This document shows positions 1-6,077 of a stretch of DNA of 7,563 nt, piece by piece; within the stretch, counting starts at the first letter, position 1, and each line of letters opens with the position of its first letter. Source of the stretch: Firmicutes bacterium UBA5493 (GTDB lineage Bacteria; Bacillota; Limnochordia; Darwinibacteriales; Darwinibacteriaceae); assembly GCA_002424045.1 (NCBI GenBank), contig DIPH01000045.1, forward strand, positions 1-7,563, read 5' to 3'. Both the position numbers and the translations under genes were made by a program. The notes under the pieces were generated by a model. That model was not told the origin of the DNA, made no database searches, and was given only the letters and a program-made list of their open reading frames with translations.

Positions 1-80
1 ACTTTGTAACCCATCTGCTTTAGGCGGCGAACAAGAAAAAGACTGGTTGGTGTACTAGCCGTCGTCACTAATGCTTTCAT
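1..80 (-). CDS. 5' end of a minus-strand gene, possibly an ATP-grasp or Rossmann-type enzyme (partial)
   Basis: The reverse strand has an ATG at 80-78 and stays open to the window edge (26 full codons). The N-terminus reads MKALVTTASTPTS, then LFLVRRLKQMGY. A GGAGG ribosome site at 93-89 lies 8 bases before the ATG, which makes this a credible true start. The pattern of a short beta strand (ALVTTA), a small-residue loop, and a helix ending in a Gly-Tyr pair is typical of the first beta-alpha unit of a nucleotide-binding Rossmann-like or pre-ATP-grasp domain. That functional reading is inference from 26 residues and could be wrong. The gene is divergent from the acetyltransferase gene at 200, and its ribosome site overlaps the -35 element of the plus-strand promoter. 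Confidence 0.6.
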   Translation of the reverse strand, partial: MKALVTTASTPTSLFLVRRLKQMGYK

Positions 81-85
81 TGTGC

Positions 86-114
86 TTGCCTCCAATGGAC
101 TGTCAATCTATAAT
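86..114 (+). promoter_or_regulatory. Sigma-A-type promoter for the acetyltransferase gene
   Basis: TTGCCT at 86-91 and a perfect TATAAT at 109-114 are separated by exactly 17 bases. The -10 box is consensus; the -35 box matches TTGACA in only its first three bases. Transcription would begin near 121, leaving a leader of about 80 bases before the start codon at 200. The -35 element overlaps the ribosome site of the divergent gene. No convincing promoter was found for the minus strand. Confidence 0.5.
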
Positions 115-184
115 TAAGACGAGTATAACACTTAGATAATAACACATTAAAGCACATAATAGTAGTCGTTTTCCATAAAATAGA

Positions 185-191
185 TGGAGGG
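185..191 (+). promoter_or_regulatory. Ribosome binding site that favours a TTG start at 200
   Basis: TGGAGGG lies directly against the GTG at 191, leaving no spacing, so that GTG is an unlikely start. It is 8 bases before the in-frame TTG at 200-202, which is ideal spacing. The TTG is therefore the better start. Confidence 0.6.
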
Positions 192-199
192 TGGACAAG

Positions 200-1243
200 T
201 TGCATGTACGAGTAGCCACTGCAGAAGACAACACTAAATTAATAGCGATTGAGCAGCTCACGCCGCAGGGGGAACAAATAAAACTGGTCAGTGAGCGCAA
301 AGATTACTTCATTCGAGCCAAGAAGTTTGAGGAACCGATTCTCCTGGTGGCAGAGGATGAAGCGCAAGGCAATATTTTGGGAATCATGGGTATTGGTCCA
401 GTTAATGTGAGGCTTAGGGGGGAGATGGTACGCGGCGGATTAATTTTCGACTGGCGTTCTAATCCTCTGACACAAAAGGGACTTCCCAGGCACATGTTAC
501 GGCTTTGGCAGGCGGCGCAGGACGAGATAGCCCGTCGGAAGCTCAAGTTCATCTTTGGCTACGTGAAAGAAGACAATGAACGCTCTCTGGGCATCCTTAC
601 AAAATACGGAGCGCAGGCTGTGGAAACAAAAGAGTTTCTTACCATGCCTGTTCACGCCAGCTTCTGTAGAGATCGAGCACAAGTGAACAAGGTGGACATT
701 GAGCGCACTATCAATGCAGACAGAGAAAACATCATTCTTCACAGCAATTTTGGAACCCTCGATTTATTCCCCGATCTATCCCAGAGTAGTTTTGCTGCTA
801 CACAAAGGGAACGTTATATGTTCGGAAAGTTTTCATATGGTAAGTCAGCGGTCAAAGTCTGGGACACGAATGATGAGTATTCGCAGAGAGTGTTGAATAT
901 GCCCTTGCTCTACAAAGTTGCTCGGCCAGTGTTTAGTGCAGGATCCCGAGTCTTTTCTTTGCCCCGTATCCCTAGACTCGGCGATGAGATTAGAGTGTGG
1001 CAACTATACGACCTGATCCTCAATCAACCAGGCGATCTCTCCTACCTCCTGGAAAAGGCGCGGCTGGCTGCAAGAGAGAATGGCGTCGATTACTTGGTGA
1101 TTTGTATGAACTCAAGAGACCAAGAATATGAACAAATCTCTAGAAAGGCTTGGGTACGTCTAAAATACCATCTGTTCTTCTTACCCTTAACGGAGCTTCC
1201 TTTGCCTCAGGAGCCTACGTACTTTGACGTTACATATCTCTAA
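200..1243 (+). CDS. GNAT-family N-acetyltransferase with a second C-terminal domain
   Basis: Probable acetyl-CoA-dependent acyltransferase; substrate unknown. From the TTG start the protein is 347 residues and begins MHVRVATAEDN, the usual first strand and Asp-rich turn of GNAT proteins. The GNAT core covers about the first 155 residues: a beta-bulge strand ILGIMGIGPV, a possible CoA loop around QKGLPRHML, then KEDNERSLGILTKYGA, the Asn/Ser...Leu...Tyr-Gly-Ala pattern of the last GNAT helix and strand. The remaining roughly 190 residues end in a segment (VDYLVICMNSRDQEY, then KAWVRLKY) that again looks GNAT-like, so this may be a double-GNAT protein; that part is inference. A GTG at 191 would add three residues but has no ribosome-site spacing. 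It is the first gene of a plus-strand run, 33 bases before the Nudix gene. No internal frame disruption was seen. Confidence 0.85.
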   Translation: MHVRVATAEDNTKLIAIEQLTPQGEQIKLVSERKDYFIRAKKFEEPILLVAEDEAQGNILGIMGIGPVNVRLRGEMVRGGLIFDWRSNPLTQKGLPRHMLRLWQAAQDEIARRKLKFIFGYVKEDNERSLGILTKYGAQAVETKEFLTMPVHASFCRDRAQVNKVDIERTINADRENIILHSNFGTLDLFPDLSQSSFAATQRERYMFGKFSYGKSAVKVWDTNDEYSQRVLNMPLLYKVARPVFSAGSRVFSLPRIPRLGDEIRVWQLYDLILNQPGDLSYLLEKARLAARENGVDYLVICMNSRDQEYEQISRKAWVRLKYHLFFLPLTELPLPQEPTYFDVTYL

Positions 1244-1276
1244 TCTCCGCCGCAGATCATCAGTGAGGTGTAATTA

Positions 1277-1804
1277 ATGAAGCTTTTGAAGGAATTTCAC
1301 CGTAGTGAAGGTCTTAACCTGCATGGTAAGACCATCAAGCGCGAAGCAGTCAGGGCAATTATCCGAGAGGGCGATCAATTGCTCATGGTGTATTCTCCTG
1401 TCAATAAGGATTACAAGTTTCCAGGTGGGGGCATCAAGGAACCGGAAAGCCACGAGGAGACACTGTTCAGGGAGATCAAGGAAGAGTGTGGGGTCATTTT
1501 GTCAGAAGTGACAGACGAATTTGGGCTTGTGGTGGAATACGCCACAGCGCGGGAAGCAGAGTATGATGTATTTAAGCAGATCTCTTATTATTACCTATGT
1601 AGGGTAAATCCGCGCTTCTTAGGCCAGAATCTAGACGAATATGAGCGGCAGTTGGGCTTTCGTCCAGAGTGGGTGAGTATAGAGTTGGCCCTCAGGGAGA
1701 ATCAGTCTGTTTTGGACGGAGATTTTGGTGACCCACCTTGGTGGACTAAGAGGGATACCTATGTGCTCAGAGTGTTGGCGGAGATGGGCAATCCATATGG
1801 ATAG
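1277..1804 (+). CDS. Nudix hydrolase
   Basis: The 175-residue protein should hydrolyse a nucleoside diphosphate linked to another moiety; the substrate cannot be read from sequence. The Nudix box is complete at residues 51-73: Gly51, five residues, Glu57, seven residues, then REIKEECGV (65-73). Arg65, Glu66, Glu69 and Glu70 supply the metal-binding core. A strand before it (AVRAIIREGDQLLMV, 24-38) and KFPGGG (47-52) are typical lead-ins to the box. The first roughly 22 residues precede the fold, and a C-terminal region with DPPWWTKRDTYVL follows. The ATG at 1277 has a GAGGTG ribosome site at 1264-1269, 7 bases upstream. The gene ends 8 bases inside the next gene, so the two are probably translationally coupled. 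Confidence 0.92.
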   Translation: MKLLKEFHRSEGLNLHGKTIKREAVRAIIREGDQLLMVYSPVNKDYKFPGGGIKEPESHEETLFREIKEECGVILSEVTDEFGLVVEYATAREAEYDVFKQISYYYLCRVNPRFLGQNLDEYERQLGFRPEWVSIELALRENQSVLDGDFGDPPWWTKRDTYVLRVLAEMGNPYG

Positions 1805-2294
1805 GCTGAGAAAGCATCTTCTGTATCTATCCACAGGCGAATTTGCAGCACTTTGTACCTTTGGTTTTTTGTGCCGTTCTTTGCGACTGGGACCAACTAG
1901 CCTTGCAGCGTTTTCCTATCTCATGTTTGTTCTGCTACAAGGTAGCATCTATTGGGGTTATCGGTATGTATTGTTGCGTAAACGACAGAGTCCAGGCTGC
2001 AAAGCAGCGACATTCTGGAGAGTGCAGCGGTTTTTGAGCACGGGTTTGATGGCGCTAGTAGGGCTTATGATACCCATCGCTCACAAGGGTCTTTGGGATT
2101 TATTTTGGGGCATTGCGGCGTTTGCATTTGCCTTCATCGAGTACATCAACTACTTCTGGTACCGCTTAAGCTATGGCAAATCGGGCTTTAACATTAAAGT
2201 CTTGTTGAACACAAAACTCGAAAAATCCAGTATGAATAAGCTGATGACCAAGAACAAGAACTATGGCCCATCGAGAGGAGAAAAAGATCAGTGA
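1797..2294 (+). CDS. Four-helix integral membrane protein of unknown function
   Basis: From ATG 1797 the protein has 165 residues with four hydrophobic segments at about 14-31, 35-60, 79-95 and 100-122. It has a basic N-terminus (MDRLRKH), basic loops (RYVLLRKRQ), and a polar, Lys/Asn-rich tail of about 40 residues (NTKLEKSSMNKL) likely to be cytoplasmic. The ATG overlaps the last 8 bases of the Nudix gene. GGAG at 1780-1783 is a little far upstream, so reinitiation after the Nudix stop is plausible. An in-frame ATG at 1725 would add 24 residues, but these are just the Nudix gene's DNA read in another frame. I do not recognise a named family. No channel, enzyme or transporter motif is visible; sitting between two Nudix genes suggests co-expression but not a function. 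Confidence 0.75.
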   Translation: MDRLRKHLLYLSTGEFAALCTFGFLCRSLRLGPTSLAAFSYLMFVLLQGSIYWGYRYVLLRKRQSPGCKAATFWRVQRFLSTGLMALVGLMIPIAHKGLWDLFWGIAAFAFAFIEYINYFWYRLSYGKSGFNIKVLLNTKLEKSSMNKLMTKNKNYGPSRGEKDQ

Positions 2295-2382
2295 AGAGTT
2301 GGGTTCCTTTCTTTCAGACCATTTTACTGGCTTGGGCGTAGAACGAGGTCTAGCACGGACCGCGATGCGGAGGAAGATCGCG

Positions 2383-2585
2383 ATGAGTAAGAACATTAGA
2401 ATCAGGTCTTGTGCTTTCATCTTTAAGGGAGAGTCTATTCTTCTGACACAGTATCAGGACCAAAACGGTATTCACTTGCCTGGTGGAGGTTTGGAGGATA
2501 ACGCAACCGCATCTTTGAGTGCATGATGCAAGGTGATACTGAGAGAAAAAGTACTCAGCTAATCGAGGATCCCGCGGGAGAGACA
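2383..2585 (+). pseudogene. Nudix hydrolase remnant, broken inside the Nudix box
   Basis: ATG 2383 has a GGAGGA ribosome site at 2369-2374 and starts MSKNIRIRSCAFIFKGE, then ILLTQYQDQNGIHLPGGG: the first strands and the Gly-rich lead-in of a Nudix domain. After LEDNATAS the frame runs SLSA and stops at 2524-2526, so the REUxEExGU half of the box is absent. The next frame reads Glu-Cys-Met-Met at 2517-2528, just where family members have E-x-x-M before Arg-Glu. The third frame then gives VILREK. This points to a small indel followed by loss of the C-terminal half, with the next gene beginning at 2586. An in-frame ATG at 2263 would add 40 residues overlapping the membrane gene but lacks a good ribosome site. 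As written it cannot be an active Nudix enzyme. Confidence 0.7.
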
Positions 2586-3062
2586 ATGAAGGTTTCATTT
2601 ACAGGGGCCACTCCGCGTGATGCGGACACAATCTTCCGCATGGCAAGGAGGCTCATTGAGGAATACGAAACCGACTTGAGCCTGGACTTTGAAAAAGTCT
2701 TTGACTTTGACTGGGTGACAAAGAAGATAGAACGGAATATTGAGACCTATCACACCATCCACGTGAATGGTGTGAAGGTAGGTTACTTTTGCGTCCTTGA
2801 CGGTGGAGAAGGGCTGGAGCTCGATACTCATATGTCTTTGATGACTGTCAGGGACGAGGCTACGGTACACGAGTATTGGAATACGTGGTTTCTATGGCGA
2901 GACATGGATAAAGCTGTGTTCTTGCACGTGTTCAAAGAAAACTATAGGGCCATAAACTTGTATAAGCGCAACGGGTTTGAGATTGTTGCGAGCGTCGGTG
3001 ATAGTAGGTATATCATGAAAAAGAGCTCGCGGTCGGCATGTGAGCCATATGGGAGTGATTGA
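2586..3062 (+). CDS. GNAT N-acetyltransferase with a scrambled acetyl-CoA loop (two compensating frameshifts)
   Basis: The open frame encodes 158 residues. The start (TGATPRDADTIFRMARRLIE) and the end (KAVFLHVFKENYRAINLYKR, then NGFEIVASVGDSRYIMKK) are those of a GNAT acetyltransferase, with Asn/Ala...Leu-Tyr and Asn-Gly-Phe in the expected places. Residues about 87-107 should hold the CoA-binding R/Q-x-x-G-x-G/A loop but read VRDEATVHEYWNTWFLW, which is not GNAT-like. One frame over (2843-2908) the DNA encodes DCQGRGYGTRVLEYVVSMAR then His-Gly, a textbook loop and helix. A one-base loss near 2840 and a one-base gain near 2909 would explain both. As written the enzyme should be inactive; if these are assembly errors it is an ordinary GNAT. 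The start ATG has GGGAG at 2576-2580. An ATG at 2523 in the same frame belongs to the Nudix remnant. Confidence 0.75.
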   Translation: MKVSFTGATPRDADTIFRMARRLIEEYETDLSLDFEKVFDFDWVTKKIERNIETYHTIHVNGVKVGYFCVLDGGEGLELDTHMSLMTVRDEATVHEYWNTWFLWRDMDKAVFLHVFKENYRAINLYKRNGFEIVASVGDSRYIMKKSSRSACEPYGSD

Positions 3063-3470
3063 GTTGCCAAGGATGGACAATAGAAAATTCTTTTTCACAA
3101 TATGATATTAGAGCGAATCGAAGATCTTACGGAGATGCGAAGCCCCCGCACCAAGCCAATGAGACTTTATGATCGTTGCCTCGCAACCACCGAGAAGGTT
3201 TGTCCATTCGGCATTGCATGTAGACCAACCAGAGAACAAGAAGAATCGGCACCATTCGCCGCTTGGGACTATCATCCAGTGTAATCTGCCCGAGTTTCTC
3301 GAAATTCAGGTGGCTGATGGCACACCACTACGTGAACCCATGTATTTCTATCTGTCCTTCGCTAGGCGTCAGGATCAGGCTGCCAAAGGCAGCGAACCCT
3401 TAGACCATAAAGTACTAAAGTACCCCTGAAGGAAGTTACATCCGTAACTGTGGTAGAGTTTGAACAATGA
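3063..3470. other. 408-bp stretch without a convincing gene; possible coding remnant
   Basis: No intact gene with a ribosome site is seen. The most coding-like part is an open stretch at about 3275-3426 on the plus strand (residues NLPEFLEIQVADGTPLREP, then MYFYLSFARRQDQA). It has balanced composition but no start of its own and no family I recognise. Before it, short open pieces in two frames (for example ending FAAWDYHPV at 3284) suggest an eroded gene. Two small perfect inverted repeats are present: GCTGCC-AAA-GGCAGC at 3379-3393 and AGTTAC-ATCC-GTAACT at 3434-3449. Neither is followed by a T-run. The second lies about 33 bases before the HAD start and could be an operator or leader hairpin, but it is short. 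Confidence 0.4.
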
Positions 3471-3477
3471 AAGGAGG
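3471..3477 (+). promoter_or_regulatory. Perfect ribosome binding site of the HAD gene
   Basis: AAGGAGG is fully complementary to the anti-Shine-Dalgarno of 16S rRNA and lies 5 bases before ATG 3483. It is the strongest such site in the window and marks the start of the second gene run. No clear -35/-10 pair was found upstream. Confidence 0.8.
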
Positions 3478-3482
3478 AGCTT

Positions 3483-4187
3483 ATGCGTTTTCGAGCGATT
3501 TTCTTCGATAGAGATGGCACCCTCACATATGCCAACAAGGAAAAGATCAAATGGTACAGAGAAGTAGTTGAAGAATGGTCACAGAAGAAATTCGAGTTGG
3601 ATTACGAGAAAATGATGATGTTATTCGACCTGGCTGGTTACCCCAGAGAAGGCTTAAAAAGCATTGAACAGGAGAAAGACTTCTGGAGAAAATATTATGA
3701 AGAACTGCTGAAAAATGAAGGGGTGGTTGACTCCCTGAAAGAACGGGCAGAACTGCTTTTTTCTGAACTATGGTGTAACAATGATAGAGAATTATACGAG
3801 GAAGTTATTGACGTCATGGAGTACTTTAAGAATAAGGGCTACAAAATTGGCGTAATAAGTGATACTTCTCCATCACTTCAAACCACCTTAGAGAACCTGG
3901 GTTTAGGCAAATACATTGACAGTTACACTTGTAGCGACTTGGTTGGCGCTATGAAGCCGGCCCCTGAAATCTACAATGCAGCACTAGAATCGCTACATGT
4001 GTCAGCCGAAGAGAGTCTCTATGTTGACGATTATGACGTGGAAGCTGATGGTGCTAGAGCACTGGGTTTTACGTCCTTCCACATAAAGCGAAAGGGACAA
4101 AGGGAAGGCGAGTGGGAAATCAACTCACTCAAGGAAATCGTCGAATACGTGAAGAGACAGCAAGGGGGGGTAGTAGAGAATGTGTGA
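3483..4187 (+). CDS. HAD-superfamily hydrolase (subfamily IA-like phosphatase)
   Basis: The 234-residue protein should be a cytosolic Mg-dependent phosphatase acting through an aspartyl-phosphate. Motif I is FFDRDGTLT, with nucleophile Asp9 and acid/base Asp11. A helical cap follows at about 17-105. Motif II is VISDTS, with Ser126. Motif III is Lys158 in MKPAPEIY. Motif IV is YVDDYDVEADGARALGF, with Asp182 or Asp183 and Glu187 or Asp189 as metal ligands. All catalytic positions are present and length is normal. The physiological substrate cannot be told. The last codons contain a run of seven G (4164-4170). Its final 8 bases overlap the VOC gene, so the two are probably one transcript. The gene looks somewhat more A-rich than the upstream genes (many Lys and Glu codons ending in A), which could reflect separate acquisition; this was judged by eye only. 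Confidence 0.92.
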   Translation: MRFRAIFFDRDGTLTYANKEKIKWYREVVEEWSQKKFELDYEKMMMLFDLAGYPREGLKSIEQEKDFWRKYYEELLKNEGVVDSLKERAELLFSELWCNNDRELYEEVIDVMEYFKNKGYKIGVISDTSPSLQTTLENLGLGKYIDSYTCSDLVGAMKPAPEIYNAALESLHVSAEESLYVDDYDVEADGARALGFTSFHIKRKGQREGEWEINSLKEIVEYVKRQQGGVVENV

Positions 4188-4569
4188 GACCCGCGATAAG
4201 GAGTTAAACATCAGAGTGTTCTCTATCGTTATTGACTGTAATAATCCCAATGCATTAGCTGACTTTTATGCAGCTTTGCTAGGATGGCAAAAGAACACCG
4301 ATGATCCCGAGTGGATAGCGGTTGGCAAGAAAGGAATAACACCTTTTCTGATTTTTCAAGAAGAACCTAATTATAGACCTCCCGTATGGCCAGATAATCC
4401 TGCTGACCAACAGAAAAGCATTCACTTAGACTTTGCCGTGTCCGATATGAACAAGGCCATCGAACATGCTGTCCACTGCGGGGCTATCGTGGCTGCCGAG
4501 CAGTTTTCACCATATTGGACCGTCATGATAGACCCCGCTGGTCATCCATTTTGCTTATGTGAAAGATAA
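4180..4569 (+). CDS. VOC-superfamily (glyoxalase/dioxygenase-fold) protein
   Basis: The 129-residue protein has the paired beta-alpha-beta-beta-beta modules of the vicinal oxygen chelate fold. Module 1 starts FSIVIDCNNPNALADFYAAL with LGW after it (residues 14-36). Module 2 starts HLDFAVSDMNKAIEHAVHCG and ends VMIDPAGHPFCLCER, the typical Asp-Pro-x-Gly-(His/Asn)-Pro-Phe end of glyoxalase-like proteins. Members of this subgroup include resistance-type and uncharacterised proteins, and the substrate is unknown here. Possible metal ligands are the His opening module 2 and acidic residues near the strand ends, but the full triad was not established. ATG 4180 overlaps the HAD gene by 8 bases, and the G run at 4164-4170 may act as its ribosome site. 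Conserved sequence starts about 13 residues in. Confidence 0.88.
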   Translation: MCETRDKELNIRVFSIVIDCNNPNALADFYAALLGWQKNTDDPEWIAVGKKGITPFLIFQEEPNYRPPVWPDNPADQQKSIHLDFAVSDMNKAIEHAVHCGAIVAAEQFSPYWTVMIDPAGHPFCLCER

Positions 4570-4675
4570 TTCCTATGCTCGCCGAACAATCTCGAGTTGT
4601 AGTCGTAACAAGGGTTTGGCGACGCATGCAGCCTGTCCTCCGGGACCTGTGGTTCAGGGATATAGGACAACGTGG

Positions 4676-4682
4676 GAAGGTG
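4676..4682 (+). promoter_or_regulatory. Ribosome binding site deciding the PhzF-family start
   Basis: GGAAGGTG-like sequence (GAAGGTG at 4676-4682) lies 6 bases before ATG 4689. The frame is open from ATG 4575, but the 38 extra residues are rich in Arg and Val and have no counterpart in the family, whose members begin at the MRVFQVDSF strand. The 119 bases between the VOC stop and 4689 otherwise hold nothing recognised. Confidence 0.65.
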
Positions 4683-4688
4683 ATTTAC

Positions 4689-5471
4689 ATGAGAGTTTTT
4701 CAGGTTGATTCATTCACTGATGAGTTGTTTAAAGGCAACCCAGCAGGCGTGTGCATGTTTGTATCCAAGGAGTCTGATAGATGGATGCAAAATATGGCTG
4801 GGGAAATGAACCTCTCAGAAACGGCGTTCTTGAGAGAAGTGAAAGAAGGATACGAATTGCGGTGGTTCACTCCTGCCACAGAAGTGGATTTGTGTGGACA
4901 TGCTACGCTAGCGGCAGCTCATGCTCTGTGGGAAACTGGTGAACTGGATGTTGACCAAGAAGCCAAGTTTTTTACAAAAAGTGGTGTATTAAAGGCGACA
5001 AAGATGGGAGATTGGGTACAACTGGATTTCCCTTTGGAAGAGGATGAACCAGTTCATCCTCCCCAAGAATTGGTTGATGGACTCAAAGCGCCCTTTACAT
5101 ATGTGGGTAAGAATAGGATGGATTATATTGTCGAAGTCGAATCCGAGGCGATCCTAAGGCAGCTCAGGCCCGATAAAGATGCGCTCTGCAAGCTAGCCAA
5201 TAGAGGGATTATCGTCACATGCAAATCGGAACGCGACAAATTTGATTTTATCTCACGGTTCTTTGCTCCGGCCTTGGGCATCGATGAAGATCCAGTCACG
5301 GGTTCTGCCCACTGCTGCTTAGGACCCTATTGGAAGAGGAAGTTGAAGGAAGATGAATTCGTGGCGTATCAAGCATCGGAGCGTGGTGGGATTTTAAAGC
5401 TTCGAGTTGATGATAGAGTCTATATACGTGGGCAGGCTAGGACGGTCTTTGGTGGAGAAGTGCGATTATAG
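4689..5471 (+). CDS. PhzF-family isomerase/epimerase
   Basis: The 260-residue protein is a full-length member of the PhzF family (diaminopimelate-epimerase fold, two similar halves). Family members isomerise small substrates; a role in phenazine synthesis is not implied, since no other phz genes are present. Conserved elements appear in order: RVFQVDSFTDELFKGNPAGV (2-21), LSETAF with the catalytic-type Glu44, RWFTPATEVDLCGHATLAAA (58-77), YVGKNRMDYIVE (138-149), FFAPALGIDEDPVTGSAH (191-208), then the last strands YQASERGG and IRGQARTVFGGEV. No frame disturbance was seen, in contrast to several neighbours. It follows the VOC gene by 119 bases and is probably in the same transcript. The following 1.1 kb has no intact recognised gene. 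Confidence 0.92.
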   Translation: MRVFQVDSFTDELFKGNPAGVCMFVSKESDRWMQNMAGEMNLSETAFLREVKEGYELRWFTPATEVDLCGHATLAAAHALWETGELDVDQEAKFFTKSGVLKATKMGDWVQLDFPLEEDEPVHPPQELVDGLKAPFTYVGKNRMDYIVEVESEAILRQLRPDKDALCKLANRGIIVTCKSERDKFDFISRFFAPALGIDEDPVTGSAHCCLGPYWKRKLKEDEFVAYQASERGGILKLRVDDRVYIRGQARTVFGGEVRL

Positions 5472-5501
5472 GTGGAGATGAGCGTGAGTTCTTTCCAGTA
5501 G

Positions 5502-5720
5502 AGACTATCAGCGAGTAAGGTCAAGGTATGGCCTTCCTGGAAGTACCGCAAGCGAACTCTTCGTAAGGGAACTAATGCCATGCTTGGAGAATTCGAAAGG
5601 CAATATTTAATGTACCATGCGAACTTACAGCGTCTACAATGGTCCAATTATTTCAAGAGAGATGATTACCATAAATACAAACTCTGTGGCTATGGAGAGT
5701 GGATACAGCTCCTATGTTGA
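5502..5720 (+). CDS. Possible small protein or gene remnant, unrecognised
   Basis: The plus frame is open from 5502 to the TGA at 5718-5720. An ATG at 5580 with AAGGGA at 5565-5570 (9-base spacing) would give 46 residues, MLGEFERQYLMYHANLQRLQ followed by WSNYFKRDDYHKYK and CGYGEWIQLLC. Composition is protein-like (aromatic, charged, partly helical). Upstream of that ATG the same frame also reads as plausible protein (VWPSWKYRKRTLRKG), hinting that a longer gene once existed. An overlapping frame at 5662-5763 gives MITINTNSVAMESGYSS and on to MTADQTT; both cannot be the original product unless an indel joins them. No family is recognised. It could be chance. Confidence 0.3.
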   Translation, partial: RLSASKVKVWPSWKYRKRTLRKGTNAMLGEFERQYLMYHANLQRLQWSNYFKRDDYHKYKLCGYGEWIQLLC

Positions 5721-5780
5721 TCCACAGGCAGTTGGCAAGATGACGGCTGACCAGACTACGTGAGGAACAATAACACCGAA

Positions 5781-5915
5781 ATGAGTCCTACACAAGCCGC
5801 GGAGCGGATCGAAGAACTCTTCAATTTATAAGATGTCCTGGAGTCTGCTCATAACCAATTTGATCCAGTCAAGGAAGAAATATTAGACAAAAAGCAGGAA
5901 CTTAGGCAGAAATGA
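5781..5915 (+). pseudogene. Coiled-coil-like coding remnant interrupted by a TAA
   Basis: One frame reads MSPTQAAERIEELFNL, then a TAA at 5829-5831, then DVLESAHNQFDPVKEEILDK and KQELRQK with a TGA at 5913-5915. If the TAA replaced a sense codon, this would be a 44-codon amphipathic helical segment rich in Glu and Lys. Continuity of protein-like sequence on both sides of one stop suggests a decayed gene and not noise. The ATG has TGAGGA at 5761-5766, 14 bases away, which is too far to be convincing. Family unknown. Confidence 0.35.
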
Positions 5916-5945
5916 AAGAAGTAAATCATTAGCGAATCATGATCG

Positions 5946-6077
5946 ATGGCAGGGTTGGAGTCGGCCATCCTGGTCCTTGACACAGTTCAAATGATCCGGA
6001 TTTATAGAGAATCTATGGCGTTTTTTGGTGCTCCCGGCGTCGTAAGTCTTGCTGGCTGGGCACTTTTTTCGTCATGA
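5946..6077 (+). CDS. Short hydrophobic-ended ORF, doubtful
   Basis: ATG 5946 opens a 43-residue frame: MAGLESAILVLDTVQMIRIY, RES, then MAFFGAPGVVSLAGWALFSS. The second half could span a membrane. It shares the reading frame of the fragments at 5502-5720 and 5781-5915, so all three may be pieces of one eroded gene. There is no ribosome site before the ATG, and I do not recognise the sequence. A real small membrane protein is possible but unlikely. Confidence 0.22.
   Translation: MAGLESAILVLDTVQMIRIYRESMAFFGAPGVVSLAGWALFSS

Noticed and set aside
3379..3393. Hairpin GCTGCC-AAA-GGCAGC as a terminator
   Set aside because: The stem is only 6 bp and no T-run follows.
4575..4688. 38-residue N-terminal extension of the PhzF-family protein from ATG 4575
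   Set aside because: The extension has no family counterpart, and a better ribosome site precedes ATG 4689, where the conserved fold begins.
5662..5763. 33-residue ORF starting MITINTNS, resembling a flagellin N-terminus
   Set aside because: The resemblance ends after a few residues. The ribosome site is absent or too close, and it overlaps another coding-like frame.
5975..6000. tRNA T-loop-like sequence (AGTTCAAATGATCC)
   Set aside because: No acceptor stem, anticodon arm or CCA end can be folded around it.
5502..6077. Stop-codon recoding to read the three same-frame fragments as one protein
   Set aside because: The intervening stops are of all kinds (TGA and TAA) and several occur close together. 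The intact genes nearby use stops normally, so decay is the simpler explanation.
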